Origin: JACKCR01 sp041390305
GTDB taxonomy: Bacteria > Eisenbacteria > RBG-16-71-46 > CAIMUX01
NCBI GenBank assembly: GCA_041390305.1
Contig: JAWKQE010000001.1
Span: 62,001-126,000, forward strand
Reading direction: 5' to 3'
Length of the DNA: 64,000 nucleotides
Part shown: one piece after another, positions 36,874 through 45,700 of the stretch
How the letters are laid out: each line of letters opens with the position of its first letter
Position numbering within the stretch: the first letter of the stretch is position 1
Position numbers and translations under genes: made by a program
Notes under the pieces: model-generated
The model's input: only the letters and a program-made list of their open reading frames with translations
Told to the model about the DNA's origin: nothing
Database searches by the model: none

Positions 36874-38322
36874 CTACGGGAAGATTCCGAGAGACCGGTA
36901 GCTGGCCGCGACCTTCTGGATGGCGCAGACGAACGCAGCCGTCCTCATGTCGGTCACCTTCTTCCTCTTGAAGAAGATGTCACGAATCTCCTGGTAGGCC
37001 GTGACCATGGTGTCCTCGAGACCGGAGCGGACGAGTTCCAGCTCACTCATTTGGTGAGAGAGCTGCAGGCGGAGGCGCTCCTCGAACTTCCTGTCGATGA
37101 GGTGCTCGATCCCGTCGAGAAGCAGGCGCTGGTCGAGTTCGCGCATCCGCTTCTCCATCCGTCCGAACCGCATGTGCGTGAGGTTCTTCGTCCACTCGAA
37201 GTAGGAGACGACGACACCACCTGCGTTGAGGAAGATGTCCGGGAGGATGTAGATGTCCTTCTTCAGGAGGATCGCTTCACCGCCGGGCGTGGTCGGTCCG
37301 TTCGCCGCCTCGGCGAGGAGACGACACTTCACCTTGTCTGCATTGGACATCGTGATCTGGTTCTCGAGGGCGGCCGGGACGAGGATGTCGCAGGGAGTCT
37401 CGAGGATCGCGAGAGGATCCTTGATCGTCTTGGCGCCGGGGAACCCGAGGATGGTGCCATGCTCGCTCCGCCACTCCGCCACCTTGTGCGGATCGAGCCC
37501 CTTGGGGTTCAGGATCGTACCGTCCCACTCACTCAGTCCGACGATCGTGCAGTCGTCCTCGTCGTGGAGCAGTGTGGCCGCGTGGAAACCGACGTTTCCG
37601 AATCCCTGCACGGCGACGGTCTTGCCGGCGAGGCCAGCGCTGAGTCCCATCTGCTTGAGCGCCTTCTTGTCCTGCATGGCTTCGCGGATTCCGTACTGCA
37701 CGCCGCGTCCGGTCGCTTCGCGACGACCCTGGATACCACCCTGGCTGATCGGCTTGCCCGTGACGCAGGCCAGGTTGTCGATGCCGGTCGGTGTGAGCGC
37801 ACTGAATGCGTCGGCAATCCACGACATCTCGCGCTCGCCGGTGCCCATGTCGGGAGCAGGTACGTTGATGCCGGGGCCGATGAAGTTCTTGCTCGCGAGT
37901 TCGAAGGTGAAGCGGCGCGTGATCCGCTCCATCGTTTCCTCGCTGTGCGCACGGGGGTTGATCTGGATGCCACCCTTCGAGCCACCGAAGGGCACGTTCA
38001 CGATCGCGCACTTGTAGGTCATGAGCGCGGCGAGAGCCATGACCTCGTCGGCGTTCACGTGCTCGTCGTAGCGGATGCCTCCCTTGAGCGGCTTCTTGTG
38101 ATGGCTGTGCTCGGCGCGCCATCCCTTGACGACCATGAGGCCGTTCTTCGTCTTGACCGGAAACTGCACGCTGAAGAGGTTGTTGCAGACCTTGATCTGC
38201 GTGAGGAGCGCCTTGGGAGACTCGAGGGCCTCGGCCGCGCGATCGAACTGCTGCGACACGATGTGATTGAAGTTGAGGTCCTCTTGCTGCGCTGCTCCTG
38301 CCTTTTTCGGCTTCACCGCCAT
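36874..38322 (-). CDS. gdhA: Glutamate dehydrogenase
   Basis: 482-residue Glu/Leu/Phe/Val dehydrogenase that interconverts glutamate with 2-oxoglutarate and ammonia. The substrate loop is KKPLKGGIRYDEHVNADEV, and the catalytic lysine is in VPFGGSKGGI; PAPDMGTGEREMSW and the Rossmann loop VAVQGFGNVGFHAATLL follow. The C-terminus ends with EIRDIFFKRKKVTDMRTAAF. It is about 30-60 residues longer than common bacterial forms. ATG 38322 has AAGGAG upstream. Coenzyme preference cannot be settled from sequence alone. It reads toward a structured region whose terminator faces the other way. Confidence 0.95.
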   Translation of the reverse strand: MAVKPKKAGAAQQEDLNFNHIVSQQFDRAAEALESPKALLTQIKVCNNLFSVQFPVKTKNGLMVVKGWRAEHSHHKKPLKGGIRYDEHVNADEVMALAALMTYKCAIVNVPFGGSKGGIQINPRAHSEETMERITRRFTFELASKNFIGPGINVPAPDMGTGEREMSWIADAFSALTPTGIDNLACVTGKPISQGGIQGRREATGRGVQYGIREAMQDKKALKQMGLSAGLAGKTVAVQGFGNVGFHAATLLHDEDDCTIVGLSEWDGTILNPKGLDPHKVAEWRSEHGTILGFPGAKTIKDPLAILETPCDILVPAALENQITMSNADKVKCRLLAEAANGPTTPGGEAILLKKDIYILPDIFLNAGGVVVSYFEWTKNLTHMRFGRMEKRMRELDQRLLLDGIEHLIDRKFEERLRLQLSHQMSELELVRSGLEDTMVTAYQEIRDIFFKRKKVTDMRTAAFVCAIQKVAASYRSLGIFP

Positions 38323-38633
38323 ACCGTCCACTCCTTTTCCCGAATCCACCCCTCGCAGTCGACACTTCTACCGAGGCGGCACGTTCCGCTCCCGAGTGCG
38401 ACGTGGTCGAGCCGGACTGGCAGGTTCCTGGTCTCGACGTGCTCCCGGCCCACAGAGCCCCGCGGGATCCGCAGGATCCGTCGGTCGGCTGGAGGGCGTG
38501 GGAACGGTTGGCATTCTAACGCGACGCCGGAATCTGGAGGAACCTTCTGGAGCAGGCGTTTGTCACGGCGGATTCGCACAGGTCCGGGGTAGAGTTCTGT
38601 CCGGGGGCAAGAGGCTAGCTGGGGAGGCGTTTT
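38323..38633. other. Divergent upstream region between gdhA and the zinc-ribbon gene
   Basis: 311 bases between divergent genes. It should contain promoters for both, but I could not identify a convincing -35/-10 pair. No gene seen. Confidence 0.4.
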
Positions 38634-39251
38634 GTGTTCTTCTTGATCGGCGGGATCCGGCCGCGGACACGAAAGACCGGAGAGGCCCGGGCCGGTCGGT
38701 GCCTGCGGTGTCAGGCCGAGCGGGTCTTCCAACGCGTTCTCGTGCGGCCGTATCTGGAGCTGTTCTTCCTGCCCGTCTTTCCTCTGGGGCGGGGGGACAC
38801 GGCGTGGCGCTGCGACGATTGTGGGGCGCTTCGGGCCGACGTAAGTGCTGGGAGCGGACGGTCAGGCTCTGGATCCGACTCCGGAGCCCCCTCGCTCGGT
38901 CGGCCGGAGGTCGGACCGGGGCCACGGGGCGAGTCTCCGCCTGACATCAGGCCGGGGACCCGTGCCCCCGGATCGGCGGTGCCACCTGGTGGGTGGTCGC
39001 CGCCAGAGGTCGCTGCCCGACGGGAACCTCGATCCGATCCTGGGCCCAGCGGGCTGGGTTCCGCCGCCGAGCCCGGCCTCGAGGCACAGTTCGGGCTCCC
39101 TGCGGGGTCGGCTGAAGGGGCCGCTCTCAGATCCCGCTTCTGTCACTTCTGCGGAGGGCCGATCGTGGCCGTGCCGAAGGAGGGGCGGTTTCCGGGCTCG
39201 CGGAGATATCACTGCGACCATTGTGACAGAGAGTTCGAGGTGACGGGATGA
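38634..39251 (+). CDS. Protein with two zinc ribbons and a long disordered linker
   Basis: 205 residues from a GTG at 38634 with GGGGAGG upstream. The N-terminal half has CLRCQAE and CDDCGAL, a four-cysteine zinc ribbon around a short hydrophobic segment (LELFFLPVFPLG) typical of zinc-ribbon/DUF4870-like membrane-associated small proteins. A Pro/Gly/Ser/Arg-rich linker of about 100 residues follows, then a second ribbon, CHFCGG and CDHCDREFEV. The function is unknown; zinc binding is inferred from the cysteine pairs. The next gene starts 17 bases downstream and may be co-transcribed. Confidence 0.65.
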   Translation: MFFLIGGIRPRTRKTGEARAGRCLRCQAERVFQRVLVRPYLELFFLPVFPLGRGDTAWRCDDCGALRADVSAGSGRSGSGSDSGAPSLGRPEVGPGPRGESPPDIRPGTRAPGSAVPPGGWSPPEVAARREPRSDPGPSGLGSAAEPGLEAQFGLPAGSAEGAALRSRFCHFCGGPIVAVPKEGRFPGSRRYHCDHCDREFEVTG

Positions 39252-39267
39252 GAAGGAGAGGGCCACG

Positions 39268-39939
39268 GTGACGGGAACGCCGATCGCGATCGAGAACACT
39301 CTCGCCGACCGAGTCCGGATCGCGGCCTTCGAGGTGCGTGGCATCGAGGTCGTGGAGCGTACGGACGAGTTGGAGGCGGCGATGGAGTCCGAGATGGAGA
39401 CGCTCCGTGGTCGCTACCCGGACCCGCCGTCCGCGGCCGAGTGGACCGAGCCCGCGCGACGTCTCTATCGCGCACTCGGTATCGATCCCTCGAGACGCCG
39501 CCCGTCGTCGGAGGCGCTTCTTCGGCGGATCCTCCAGGGCAAGGGGCTGTACACCGTCAACACGGCCGTGGATGCCGCGAACCTGGCGTCGCTCCGCATT
39601 GCACTTCCGGTGGGGCTCTACGACCGAGATGCGATCGCTGCGGAGCCTGCCGGTGTCGTGCTACGTCTGGGAAGGCCCGGCGAGTCGTACGATGGAATCC
39701 GTAAGGATGCGATTCACGTGGAGGATCGACCCACGTTGGCGGACGCCGTGGGGGCGTTCGGGAATCCATCGTCCGATTCGGCGCGCACTCGAGTCGGCCT
39801 CGGAACGAAGGCGATCCTGTTCGTCGTCTACGCGCCCGTCGATACGACTCCGGAGCTCCTGCACGAACACGGTGCGGTCGCGAGTGACACGATGGTCCGT
39901 TTCGTCGGCGGAGCCTGCACGCAGGTTCGGTTCGGGTGA
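39268..39939 (+). CDS. B3/B4 tRNA-editing-like domain protein
   Basis: 223 residues from a GTG at 39268. It resembles stand-alone B3/B4 domains (the editing-type module of phenylalanyl-tRNA synthetase beta). Recognisable parts are WTEPARRLYRALGIDPSRRR, RRILQGKGLYTVNTAVDAAN, SLRIALPVGLYDRDAI and the C-terminal VGLGTKAILFVVYAPVD. Stand-alone B3/B4 proteins are thought to clear or sense misacylated tRNA or free amino acids, but this is unproven. It follows the zinc-ribbon gene by 17 bases. Confidence 0.8.
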   Translation: MTGTPIAIENTLADRVRIAAFEVRGIEVVERTDELEAAMESEMETLRGRYPDPPSAAEWTEPARRLYRALGIDPSRRRPSSEALLRRILQGKGLYTVNTAVDAANLASLRIALPVGLYDRDAIAAEPAGVVLRLGRPGESYDGIRKDAIHVEDRPTLADAVGAFGNPSSDSARTRVGLGTKAILFVVYAPVDTTPELLHEHGAVASDTMVRFVGGACTQVRFG

Positions 39940-40121
39940 CGAGCAGTTCGGCGCACAGTACACGTGATACGGGCATTCCGTGCGTCGAAGTGGGAGTCGA
40001 CCGCGACTGCGACCGTCACTCCGAGACGATACGAGCGTATCCGAGGGCGGCGCTGTTCTGCGAAGCGTCGTCTCATGGAGCTACGCGCTGGAGCGGTCTG
40101 GAACCGGACCAGAGCAGAGTC

Positions 40122-40604
40122 TCAGGCCAGAGAGAGTTCTCCGTCCCGGGCGCGGACCTTCTCGAGCAGGTGATTCAACGTCACGAGCTCTTCGCCGTTC
40201 AGGTGTCCCACCTGCGTGCGATGGAGACGCATGATCGGATCGAGGAGTTGGTCGACGAGGTCGAGTCCGGCGTGCGTGATGTGAATCCTCACGACACGAC
40301 GGTCTTCGTCGGAGCGCTGACGCGAAACGAGACCGCTTCGCTCCATGCGATCGACGAGACGCGTGACGTCGGGGACGCGCGTCACCATGCGAGAGCCGAT
40401 TTCGAGACAGGGAAGCCCGGCTTCGCCAGCGCCACGGAGAATGCGAAGCACGTTGTACTGCTGCTGTGTGATTCCGTGTGGCCGGAGGAGTTGGGTCACC
40501 TCGAACGCGACCTGATCGGCCGTACGGACGATGTTCAGGAACGCTGCCACCTCGGGCGCTATCGGTCGGGATTGGATCTCTTCGGCGAGTGTCTTTTGAT
40601 GCAT
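40122..40604 (-). CDS. MarR family transcriptional regulator
   Basis: 160-residue winged-helix repressor-type protein. The domain runs LRPHGITQQQYNVLRILRG, LEIGSRMVTRVPDVTRLVDR (recognition helix) and GLVSRQRSDEDRRVVRIHIT (wing with the D-x-R-x-x motif). The ATG at 40604 has CTGGAGTG upstream; the frame extends to 40640 without a better site. It is divergent from the PH-like membrane protein gene at 40721, with an inverted repeat in the gap that may be its operator. MarR proteins usually sense phenolics, oxidants or drugs; the ligand is unknown. Confidence 0.9.
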   Translation of the reverse strand: MHQKTLAEEIQSRPIAPEVAAFLNIVRTADQVAFEVTQLLRPHGITQQQYNVLRILRGAGEAGLPCLEIGSRMVTRVPDVTRLVDRMERSGLVSRQRSDEDRRVVRIHITHAGLDLVDQLLDPIMRLHRTQVGHLNGEELVTLNHLLEKVRARDGELSLA

Positions 40605-40636
40605 CTGGTCACTCCAGGAAAGGTCTTCCGTCGAAA

Positions 40637-40653
40637 ACAAGGGTACCGCTTGT
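40637..40653. promoter_or_regulatory. Candidate MarR operator
   Basis: Inverted repeat ACAAG-N7-CTTGT (40637-40641 and 40649-40653) 33 bases upstream of the marR start, between divergent genes. The size suits a MarR dimer. No experimental or conservation support is available here. Confidence 0.4.
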
Positions 40654-40720
40654 CGGGCAGACGTGCACCCTTTCCACAGCTTTCTGTTGTCTAGTTTCGC
40701 TTTCTCTGGAGGCCTGATTC

Positions 40721-41284
40721 GTGGGACCGCTCATCGAGGGACCTGACCATGTGAGCCGCCGCTACCGGTCGCCGGTCGATCTCCGGAGTCGAATCCTGAC
40801 GACGGTGGTGATCGCGACCGTCGTGCTCGCGTCCCTCCTCTTCGGATTCATGTCGAGGCCGTATCAATTGGTTTCAGCCCTCTTCCTGGCCTTCTCGGGA
40901 GTCGTGTTGGCGCTTGCGTACACCTTTCGGCCGATCGCCTACGGTATGGCGGGTGACGGGATCACGATCTTCTTCGCCTGGCGCCGCCTGCGCATTCCGT
41001 GGGAGTCGATCTCCGCGGTAGGATTGCAGCCGGGAAACAAAGCGTTTCAAGCGGTGCGCGTGGTCGGGAGCGGTGGAGTGTTCGGGGAGCTCGGCCGCTA
41101 CTGGAGTCCAGCTCTCGGGATGCATCTTCGGCTGGTCACCGACCGTGGCCGGGTGGTCGTCCTGCAGCGAAAGGTCCCCTACTGCCTCAGCCCCGACGAC
41201 CCGGACAGATTCGTCCGGGAGGCCCAGGAGTATCTCGGAACCGTCGAGGATGGGGCGAAGCCCCGGGCGATCCGGTTCGAGTAG
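40721..41284 (+). CDS. Membrane protein with PH-like domain
   Basis: 187 residues from a GTG at 40721 with CTGGAGG upstream. Two membrane helices (ILTTVVIATVVLASLLFGFM and LVSALFLAFSGVVLALAY) form a hairpin, followed by a PH-like beta domain (IAYGMAGDGITIFFAWRRLR, IPWESISAV, GRVVVLQRKVPYCLSPDDP) of the kind called bacterial PH or DUF304-like. Function unknown. It is divergent from marR and could be its target. Confidence 0.7.
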   Translation: MGPLIEGPDHVSRRYRSPVDLRSRILTTVVIATVVLASLLFGFMSRPYQLVSALFLAFSGVVLALAYTFRPIAYGMAGDGITIFFAWRRLRIPWESISAVGLQPGNKAFQAVRVVGSGGVFGELGRYWSPALGMHLRLVTDRGRVVVLQRKVPYCLSPDDPDRFVREAQEYLGTVEDGAKPRAIRFE

Positions 41285-41365
41285 ACGAACCCGGAGACGC
41301 GACCGCCACAGCTCCGCGAGCGATGCGACGGCTCAGTTGGTCGGCGCGGCGGGCGACACGACGTC

Positions 41366-42532
41366 TCAGTGGTTCGTGACGTCGCCTTCCGCACATGAGC
41401 TTCCACCGAAGTGATCCCACCCGCCGCCAACGTCGTTCGGTGTCCACACCGTATCGGGCCGGCCGACGTGTGATCCGTTCAGCAGAAGTCGCGGAGGTCC
41501 GGCGACGATTTCGCCGATCTCGTGGATCGGAACGCCGTTCGATTCTCCGGCGGTGAGGATCGCCGCGCGGGATCCCGGTTCCGCGGTGAAGAGGAGCTCG
41601 TAGTCGTCACTCGGCCCGAGAATCCAGGGCCATGGCGTGACCGACGGATCGATCCCGAGCGCCTTCTTCGCCGTTTCGTCCACCTTCGTGTCGAGTTCCG
41701 CGTGAGGGAGCGCGCCGAGGTCGATCGCGGCAGCGACGTCACTCGAGGTGCACAGATGGAACACGTCGCTGAGCATGCCGTCGCTGACATCGAGCGCGGC
41801 GCGCACGAGGCGCGCGGACGCGAGGTCTCTTGCGAGCGATGTCCGTGCACGTGGGGCGATGTACGCATCGATCCATGGGACGATGCCAGGGTGTGCCCTC
41901 ATCATGCTCTTCACTTCGTCACGCGCGCTGCCCACGCGCATGTCGACGGACGCGCTTCCAAGAGAAGAGAGTGCCATGAGGCCCGCCGCGGAGCTCCCCG
42001 GAACTCCCGTGACGAAGATCGCGTCTCCCACACGCGCGGTGGACCGGAGGAAGGCCGATCCAGGATCACACTCCCCGACTACCGTGAGGTCGAGAAACCA
42101 CGAGCTTCCCACCGTGGACGTGAGGTTGCCGCCGACCACGGTTCCCGCCCCTCCGGAGGAGAGACCCTCCAGGATTCCCCGATAGATCTCCTCGAGGTCG
42201 TCGATCAGAAACTCGGGCGGGAGGCCGAGTGACACGAGAACCCAGAGGACCGTGCCTCCCTTCGCCGCGATGTCGCTCGCGTTGACTTCGTAGGCCCGGC
42301 GCCCGATCTCCCGCCCGCTCATCCAGGACGGCACGAAGTGCTTTCCCGCGACCTGCACGTCGCACGTCATGAGCAGGTCTCTTCCCGCACGTGGCCTCAC
42401 GACGGCGACGTCGTCCCCGATTCCGATCCGAACGGTTGGATCCTCGGTCCCGCTCTCCGCGAGCCATCGACGTATCTGTTCGATCACGCCGAATTCGCCG
42501 AGGTCTCCAAGCGTGCGTGCGTGATGCGTCAT
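41366..42532 (-). CDS. thiL: Thiamine-monophosphate kinase
   Basis: 388-residue ATP-dependent kinase making thiamine diphosphate, the last step of the pathway. PurM/ThiL-fold motifs: GIGDDVAVVRP, TCDVQVAGKHFVP, NASDIAAKGG, GGNLTST and LDVSDGMLSDVFHL, supplying the Mg-binding aspartates. The C-terminal segment ends with a non-conserved extension of about 40 residues. Its ATG overlaps the thiE stop as ATGA, the third gene of a thiD-thiE-thiL unit. ThDP made here serves enzymes such as transketolase, encoded 8 kb away. Confidence 0.93.
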   Translation of the reverse strand: MTHHARTLGDLGEFGVIEQIRRWLAESGTEDPTVRIGIGDDVAVVRPRAGRDLLMTCDVQVAGKHFVPSWMSGREIGRRAYEVNASDIAAKGGTVLWVLVSLGLPPEFLIDDLEEIYRGILEGLSSGGAGTVVGGNLTSTVGSSWFLDLTVVGECDPGSAFLRSTARVGDAIFVTGVPGSSAAGLMALSSLGSASVDMRVGSARDEVKSMMRAHPGIVPWIDAYIAPRARTSLARDLASARLVRAALDVSDGMLSDVFHLCTSSDVAAAIDLGALPHAELDTKVDETAKKALGIDPSVTPWPWILGPSDDYELLFTAEPGSRAAILTAGESNGVPIHEIGEIVAGPPRLLLNGSHVGRPDTVWTPNDVGGGWDHFGGSSCAEGDVTNH

Positions 42533-43212
42533 CGGTTTGCGCCTCGCGCCGCCAACCAGAGCGCCTTCGCTTCCCGCGTGGCCGACTCCGGTGACTCGGC
42601 GGCGCAGATCGCGCTCACGATCGCGACCGCGGCGACACCGGTGCGCGCGACGTCGTGAATCCTGTCGAGCGTGATGCCGCCGATGGCGACGAGCGGTATC
42701 GGCGACGCGGCGACGACTGCGGCGAGTCCGTCCAGTCCGAGGACGGGGCCCGTGTCGCTCTTCGTGGACGTGGGGAATACGGGGCCGACTCCACAGTAGT
42801 CCGCACCTTCCCGGGCACGCGCGAGGACGTCGCCGATCGAGTCGGCGGACGCTCCCAGGATCCGGTGCGGGCCGAGCAGACTGCGGGCGGAGGGAAGCGG
42901 TAGGTCGTCGTCGCCGAGGTGAACGCCGTCCGCGTCCACGGTCCAGGCCACGTCGACGCGGTCATTGACGAGGAAGGGAACGTGCACGCGACGACAGAGT
43001 GCTGCGCACGTACGAGCGACGTCCACGATCTCCCTCGTGGACGGGCCGACCGCGGATGCCGTCCGGGCTCCGGATTCGCCGGTCGCGGCGAACTTCATGC
43101 GAAGCTGCACGACGTCTGCTCCCCCCGCGAGCGCGGCCGCGACGAGTTCCGCATGAGAGTAGCGGCTCTGCACCGATGTGTCGGTGATGACGTAGATCGG
43201 GCCGAGTTTCAT
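42529..43212 (-). CDS. thiE: Thiamine-phosphate synthase
   Basis: 227-residue TIM-barrel enzyme joining the hydroxymethylpyrimidine diphosphate made by ThiD to the thiazole phosphate. Motifs: VVQLRMKFA, VPFLVNDRVDVAWTVDADGV, VHLGDDDLP, YCGVGPVFPTSTKSD and LVAIGGITLDRI, including the pyrophosphate-binding loop. Both ends overlap neighbours by ATGA. ThiC and ThiG are not in the cluster, so whether the cell makes both precursors or salvages them cannot be told from here. Confidence 0.93.
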   Translation of the reverse strand: MKLGPIYVITDTSVQSRYSHAELVAAALAGGADVVQLRMKFAATGESGARTASAVGPSTREIVDVARTCAALCRRVHVPFLVNDRVDVAWTVDADGVHLGDDDLPLPSARSLLGPHRILGASADSIGDVLARAREGADYCGVGPVFPTSTKSDTGPVLGLDGLAAVVAASPIPLVAIGGITLDRIHDVARTGVAAVAIVSAICAAESPESATREAKALWLAARGANR

Positions 43213-44135
43213 ACGTCCGTGCCTTCCGTCTCCCGATACCAGGACCGGAGGAAGTAGAAGTGGTCGGTGGGGCCGTGTCCGTGTCCGATCCCGAGACCAT
43301 AGCGGATCGCGCTACTGACGTACTCCTTCGCTTCGCGAATGGCGAAGTCGAGTTCGTGGCCGAGTGCGAGGCGTGCGGCGATCGCGGCCGAGAACGTGCA
43401 CCCGGTTCCGTGGGTGGCGCGCGTCGCCCAGCGCGGCGAACTGAATCGAGCGACGAGTTCGGGTGCATCGCTGGAACTCCCCCGCCGGAAGAGGTAGTCC
43501 GTCGCCTCGACCTCCTCGAGGTGCCCTCCCTTGATGAGGACGGACTCGGTCCCGAGTTCGAGGATCCGCGCCGCCGCCTCGGCGAGCGACTCCGGACCCG
43601 AGATGGAGACGGAGGAGAGAAGCTCCGCCTCGTGCCGGTTCGGTGTCACGACCTTCGCGAGCGGAAGCAGGCGTTCCTTCACGGCCGCGATCGCTTCGTC
43701 TCGAAGGAGTGAGTATCCGCTCTTCGAGATCATGACCGGATCCACGACGAGGGGGGGGAGTGCTTCCTGATCCTCCAGGAACTCCGATACCGCGACGACG
43801 ATGTCGGCCGAGGAGAGCATCCCCGTCTTGATCGCGCCGATCTCGAAGTCGCAAAAGACCGCCCGGAGCTGTGCCCGGATGATCTCGACGGGGAGGTCCT
43901 CCGCCGTTACGACTTCCTTCGTGTTCTGCGCGGTGATGGAGGTGAGCACGGAGAGGCCGAAGACGCCGTTGGCCTGCATCGCCTTGAGGTCCGCCTGGAC
44001 TCCGGCGCCGCCGCCCGAGTCCGACCCTGCGATGGTGAGACATTGCGGAATCCGGTAGCCCGGATGAGCGGAATGAGGGCCGAGGGGATCGGGACGTTTC
44101 CCGTCGGGAGCTTGCGGTGGGGTTCGTTCGTTCAT
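43209..44135 (-). CDS. thiD: Hydroxymethylpyrimidine/phosphomethylpyrimidine kinase
   Basis: 308-residue ribokinase-fold enzyme that phosphorylates HMP twice. The signature starts CLTIAGSDSGGGAGVQADLK, with MQANGVFGLSVLTSITAQNT next, GAIKTGML, VVDPVMISKSGYSLL and the anion hole THGTGCTFSAAIA. It is first in the thiD-thiE-thiL unit. No thiamine-diphosphate riboswitch is visible in the 107 bases upstream, which is unusual for a thi operon but not unknown. Confidence 0.94.
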   Translation of the reverse strand: MNERTPPQAPDGKRPDPLGPHSAHPGYRIPQCLTIAGSDSGGGAGVQADLKAMQANGVFGLSVLTSITAQNTKEVVTAEDLPVEIIRAQLRAVFCDFEIGAIKTGMLSSADIVVAVSEFLEDQEALPPLVVDPVMISKSGYSLLRDEAIAAVKERLLPLAKVVTPNRHEAELLSSVSISGPESLAEAAARILELGTESVLIKGGHLEEVEATDYLFRRGSSSDAPELVARFSSPRWATRATHGTGCTFSAAIAARLALGHELDFAIREAKEYVSSAIRYGLGIGHGHGPTDHFYFLRSWYRETEGTDV

Positions 44136-44242
44136 GCGCGGAGGGTATCGCCGTTCGCGATGTCCGCCAAGCGGGACCGAGCCTGCCGCGCGAGCGAGAG
44201 CTCGCCGCTACCTCGAGGAGCTCTGGCCTCGACGAAGCCTGG

Positions 44243-45622
44243 CTAGGCGGCTTTCTCGAGTTCGGAGTGGGAGCAGACTCGGTTGCGCCCCCCGCGCTTC
44301 GCGCAGTAGAGCGCCTGGTCGGCTGCGACGATCAGGTCCTCGGCGTCTGTCGAGGCCGATCCCCAGGCCGCAACGCCGAAACTCGCCGTGATCTTGCTGT
44401 ACGGAGTCTCGATCGCTTCGATCCGTGCCCGCAGGCGATCGCAGAGTTGTGCCGCGCTCTCCTCGCCGATTCCGCGGAACAGGATCGCGAACTCCTCGCC
44501 TCCGTACCGGGCGACGAAGTCCGACCCGCGGAGGTTTCCGATGAGACACTCGGCCGTCTTCCGCAGCACTTCGTCTCCGGCCTGGTGGCCGTAGGTGTCG
44601 TTGAAGTGCTTGAAGTGATCGACGTCGACCATGGCGAGCGAGAAGCCGAGTCCGACGTTGGCCTGCTCGGTCAGCTTCTGCAGACGCTCCTGGAACGCCC
44701 GGTGGTTCGGGATTCCGGTGAGGCCGTCGGTGACGGCGAGAGCCTGCAGCCTTCCGTTGAGTTCGACGAGGTCCTGCTTCTGCCGCTCGATGAGCAGCTC
44801 CGCACGCCTCTGTTGGGTGACGTCGACGGCCGTGGAGACGGCCCCGACGACGACCCCGTCCCGGTTCCTGATGCAGTGGCTGCTCACGAGGAAGAAATGA
44901 GTGCCGTCGGACCAGGGAGAGTCCTCGAACGAGCCTCCCTCGAACACGTGATGGATCTGCCCCTTCTCCCGCTTCCCAACGAGCTTGGATCCGAGGACGT
45001 CCCAGACCGTGCGTCCCATGACTTCGTGGGCGTTGATCCCGAATACCGTCTCCGCGCGTCGGTTCCACTCGAAGACGCTGCCACTCGTGTCGTACGTGAA
45101 CCCGGCCACGGGTAGCTCTTCGAAGAGCTGGAGCGACCGGTTTCGCGCGTACTCCGCGATCTCGGTCGCTTCGGTCAGGTGGAGGTTGGCCTGGAGGAGC
45201 TCTTCCTGGCTGCGGACGAGCGCTTCGTTCTGCTTGTGGAGACGGTCCTGCATCTCCAGCACGCGCCGGGCGACGCCCAGACGCGCGCGGAGCTCACCCT
45301 GGTCGTACGGCTTCACGAGGAAGTCGTCGATCCGGGCCTCCATCGCGTTCTCGCGGTCCTTCGGGGTGGAGCGCGAGCTGATCATGATCACGTAGTGATA
45401 ACGGGATCTGTCCGGGTGTTCCCTGAGTGCGCGGCAGAGCTCGAGGCCATCCATCTCCGGCATGATCCAGTCGGTGAGGACGAGGCTCAGGTTCTCTTTC
45501 TGGGCGAGCTCGAGCGCATCGCGTCCATTGGCGGCAACGAACACCTGGTACCCCTGAGACTCGAGCTCACGGGTGAGGAGTCGGGCCGCGGTCGGCTCGT
45601 CTTCGGCGATTAGGACGCGCAT
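44243..45622 (-). CDS. Response regulator with PAS and diguanylate cyclase (GGDEF) output
   Basis: 459 residues. The receiver domain (1-120) has the acidic pocket EDE, the phosphorylation site Asp51 in LVLTDWIMPEMDG and Lys in FLVKPYDQG. A coiled segment leads to a PAS domain (about 165-285: FEELPVAGFTYDTSGSVFEW). The GGDEF domain has VDVDHFKHFNDTYGHQAGDE and an active GGEEF motif at 374-378, with an RxxD inhibitory site (RGSD, 365-368) five residues before it. It should make c-di-GMP with product feedback. An HPt gene lies 78 bases upstream. Confidence 0.95.
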   Translation of the reverse strand: MRVLIAEDEPTAARLLTRELESQGYQVFVAANGRDALELAQKENLSLVLTDWIMPEMDGLELCRALREHPDRSRYHYVIMISSRSTPKDRENAMEARIDDFLVKPYDQGELRARLGVARRVLEMQDRLHKQNEALVRSQEELLQANLHLTEATEIAEYARNRSLQLFEELPVAGFTYDTSGSVFEWNRRAETVFGINAHEVMGRTVWDVLGSKLVGKREKGQIHHVFEGGSFEDSPWSDGTHFFLVSSHCIRNRDGVVVGAVSTAVDVTQQRRAELLIERQKQDLVELNGRLQALAVTDGLTGIPNHRAFQERLQKLTEQANVGLGFSLAMVDVDHFKHFNDTYGHQAGDEVLRKTAECLIGNLRGSDFVARYGGEEFAILFRGIGEESAAQLCDRLRARIEAIETPYSKITASFGVAAWGSASTDAEDLIVAADQALYCAKRGGRNRVCSHSELEKAA

Positions 45623-45700
45623 CTGGTTCCTGGTGTCATGTGAGACGACGTACCGGTTCGGCCTCGGTGGGATGCTGGGCTCTTACGTCGTCTCGAGTTC

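Noticed and set aside
36766..38592. 608-codon open frame opposite gdhA
   Set aside because: It overlaps the whole of glutamate dehydrogenase and the structured RNA candidate, and shows no recognisable domain.
44136..44242. Thiamine-diphosphate riboswitch upstream of thiD
   Set aside because: The CTGAGA core and the matching downstream pieces are absent in the 107 bases before thiD.
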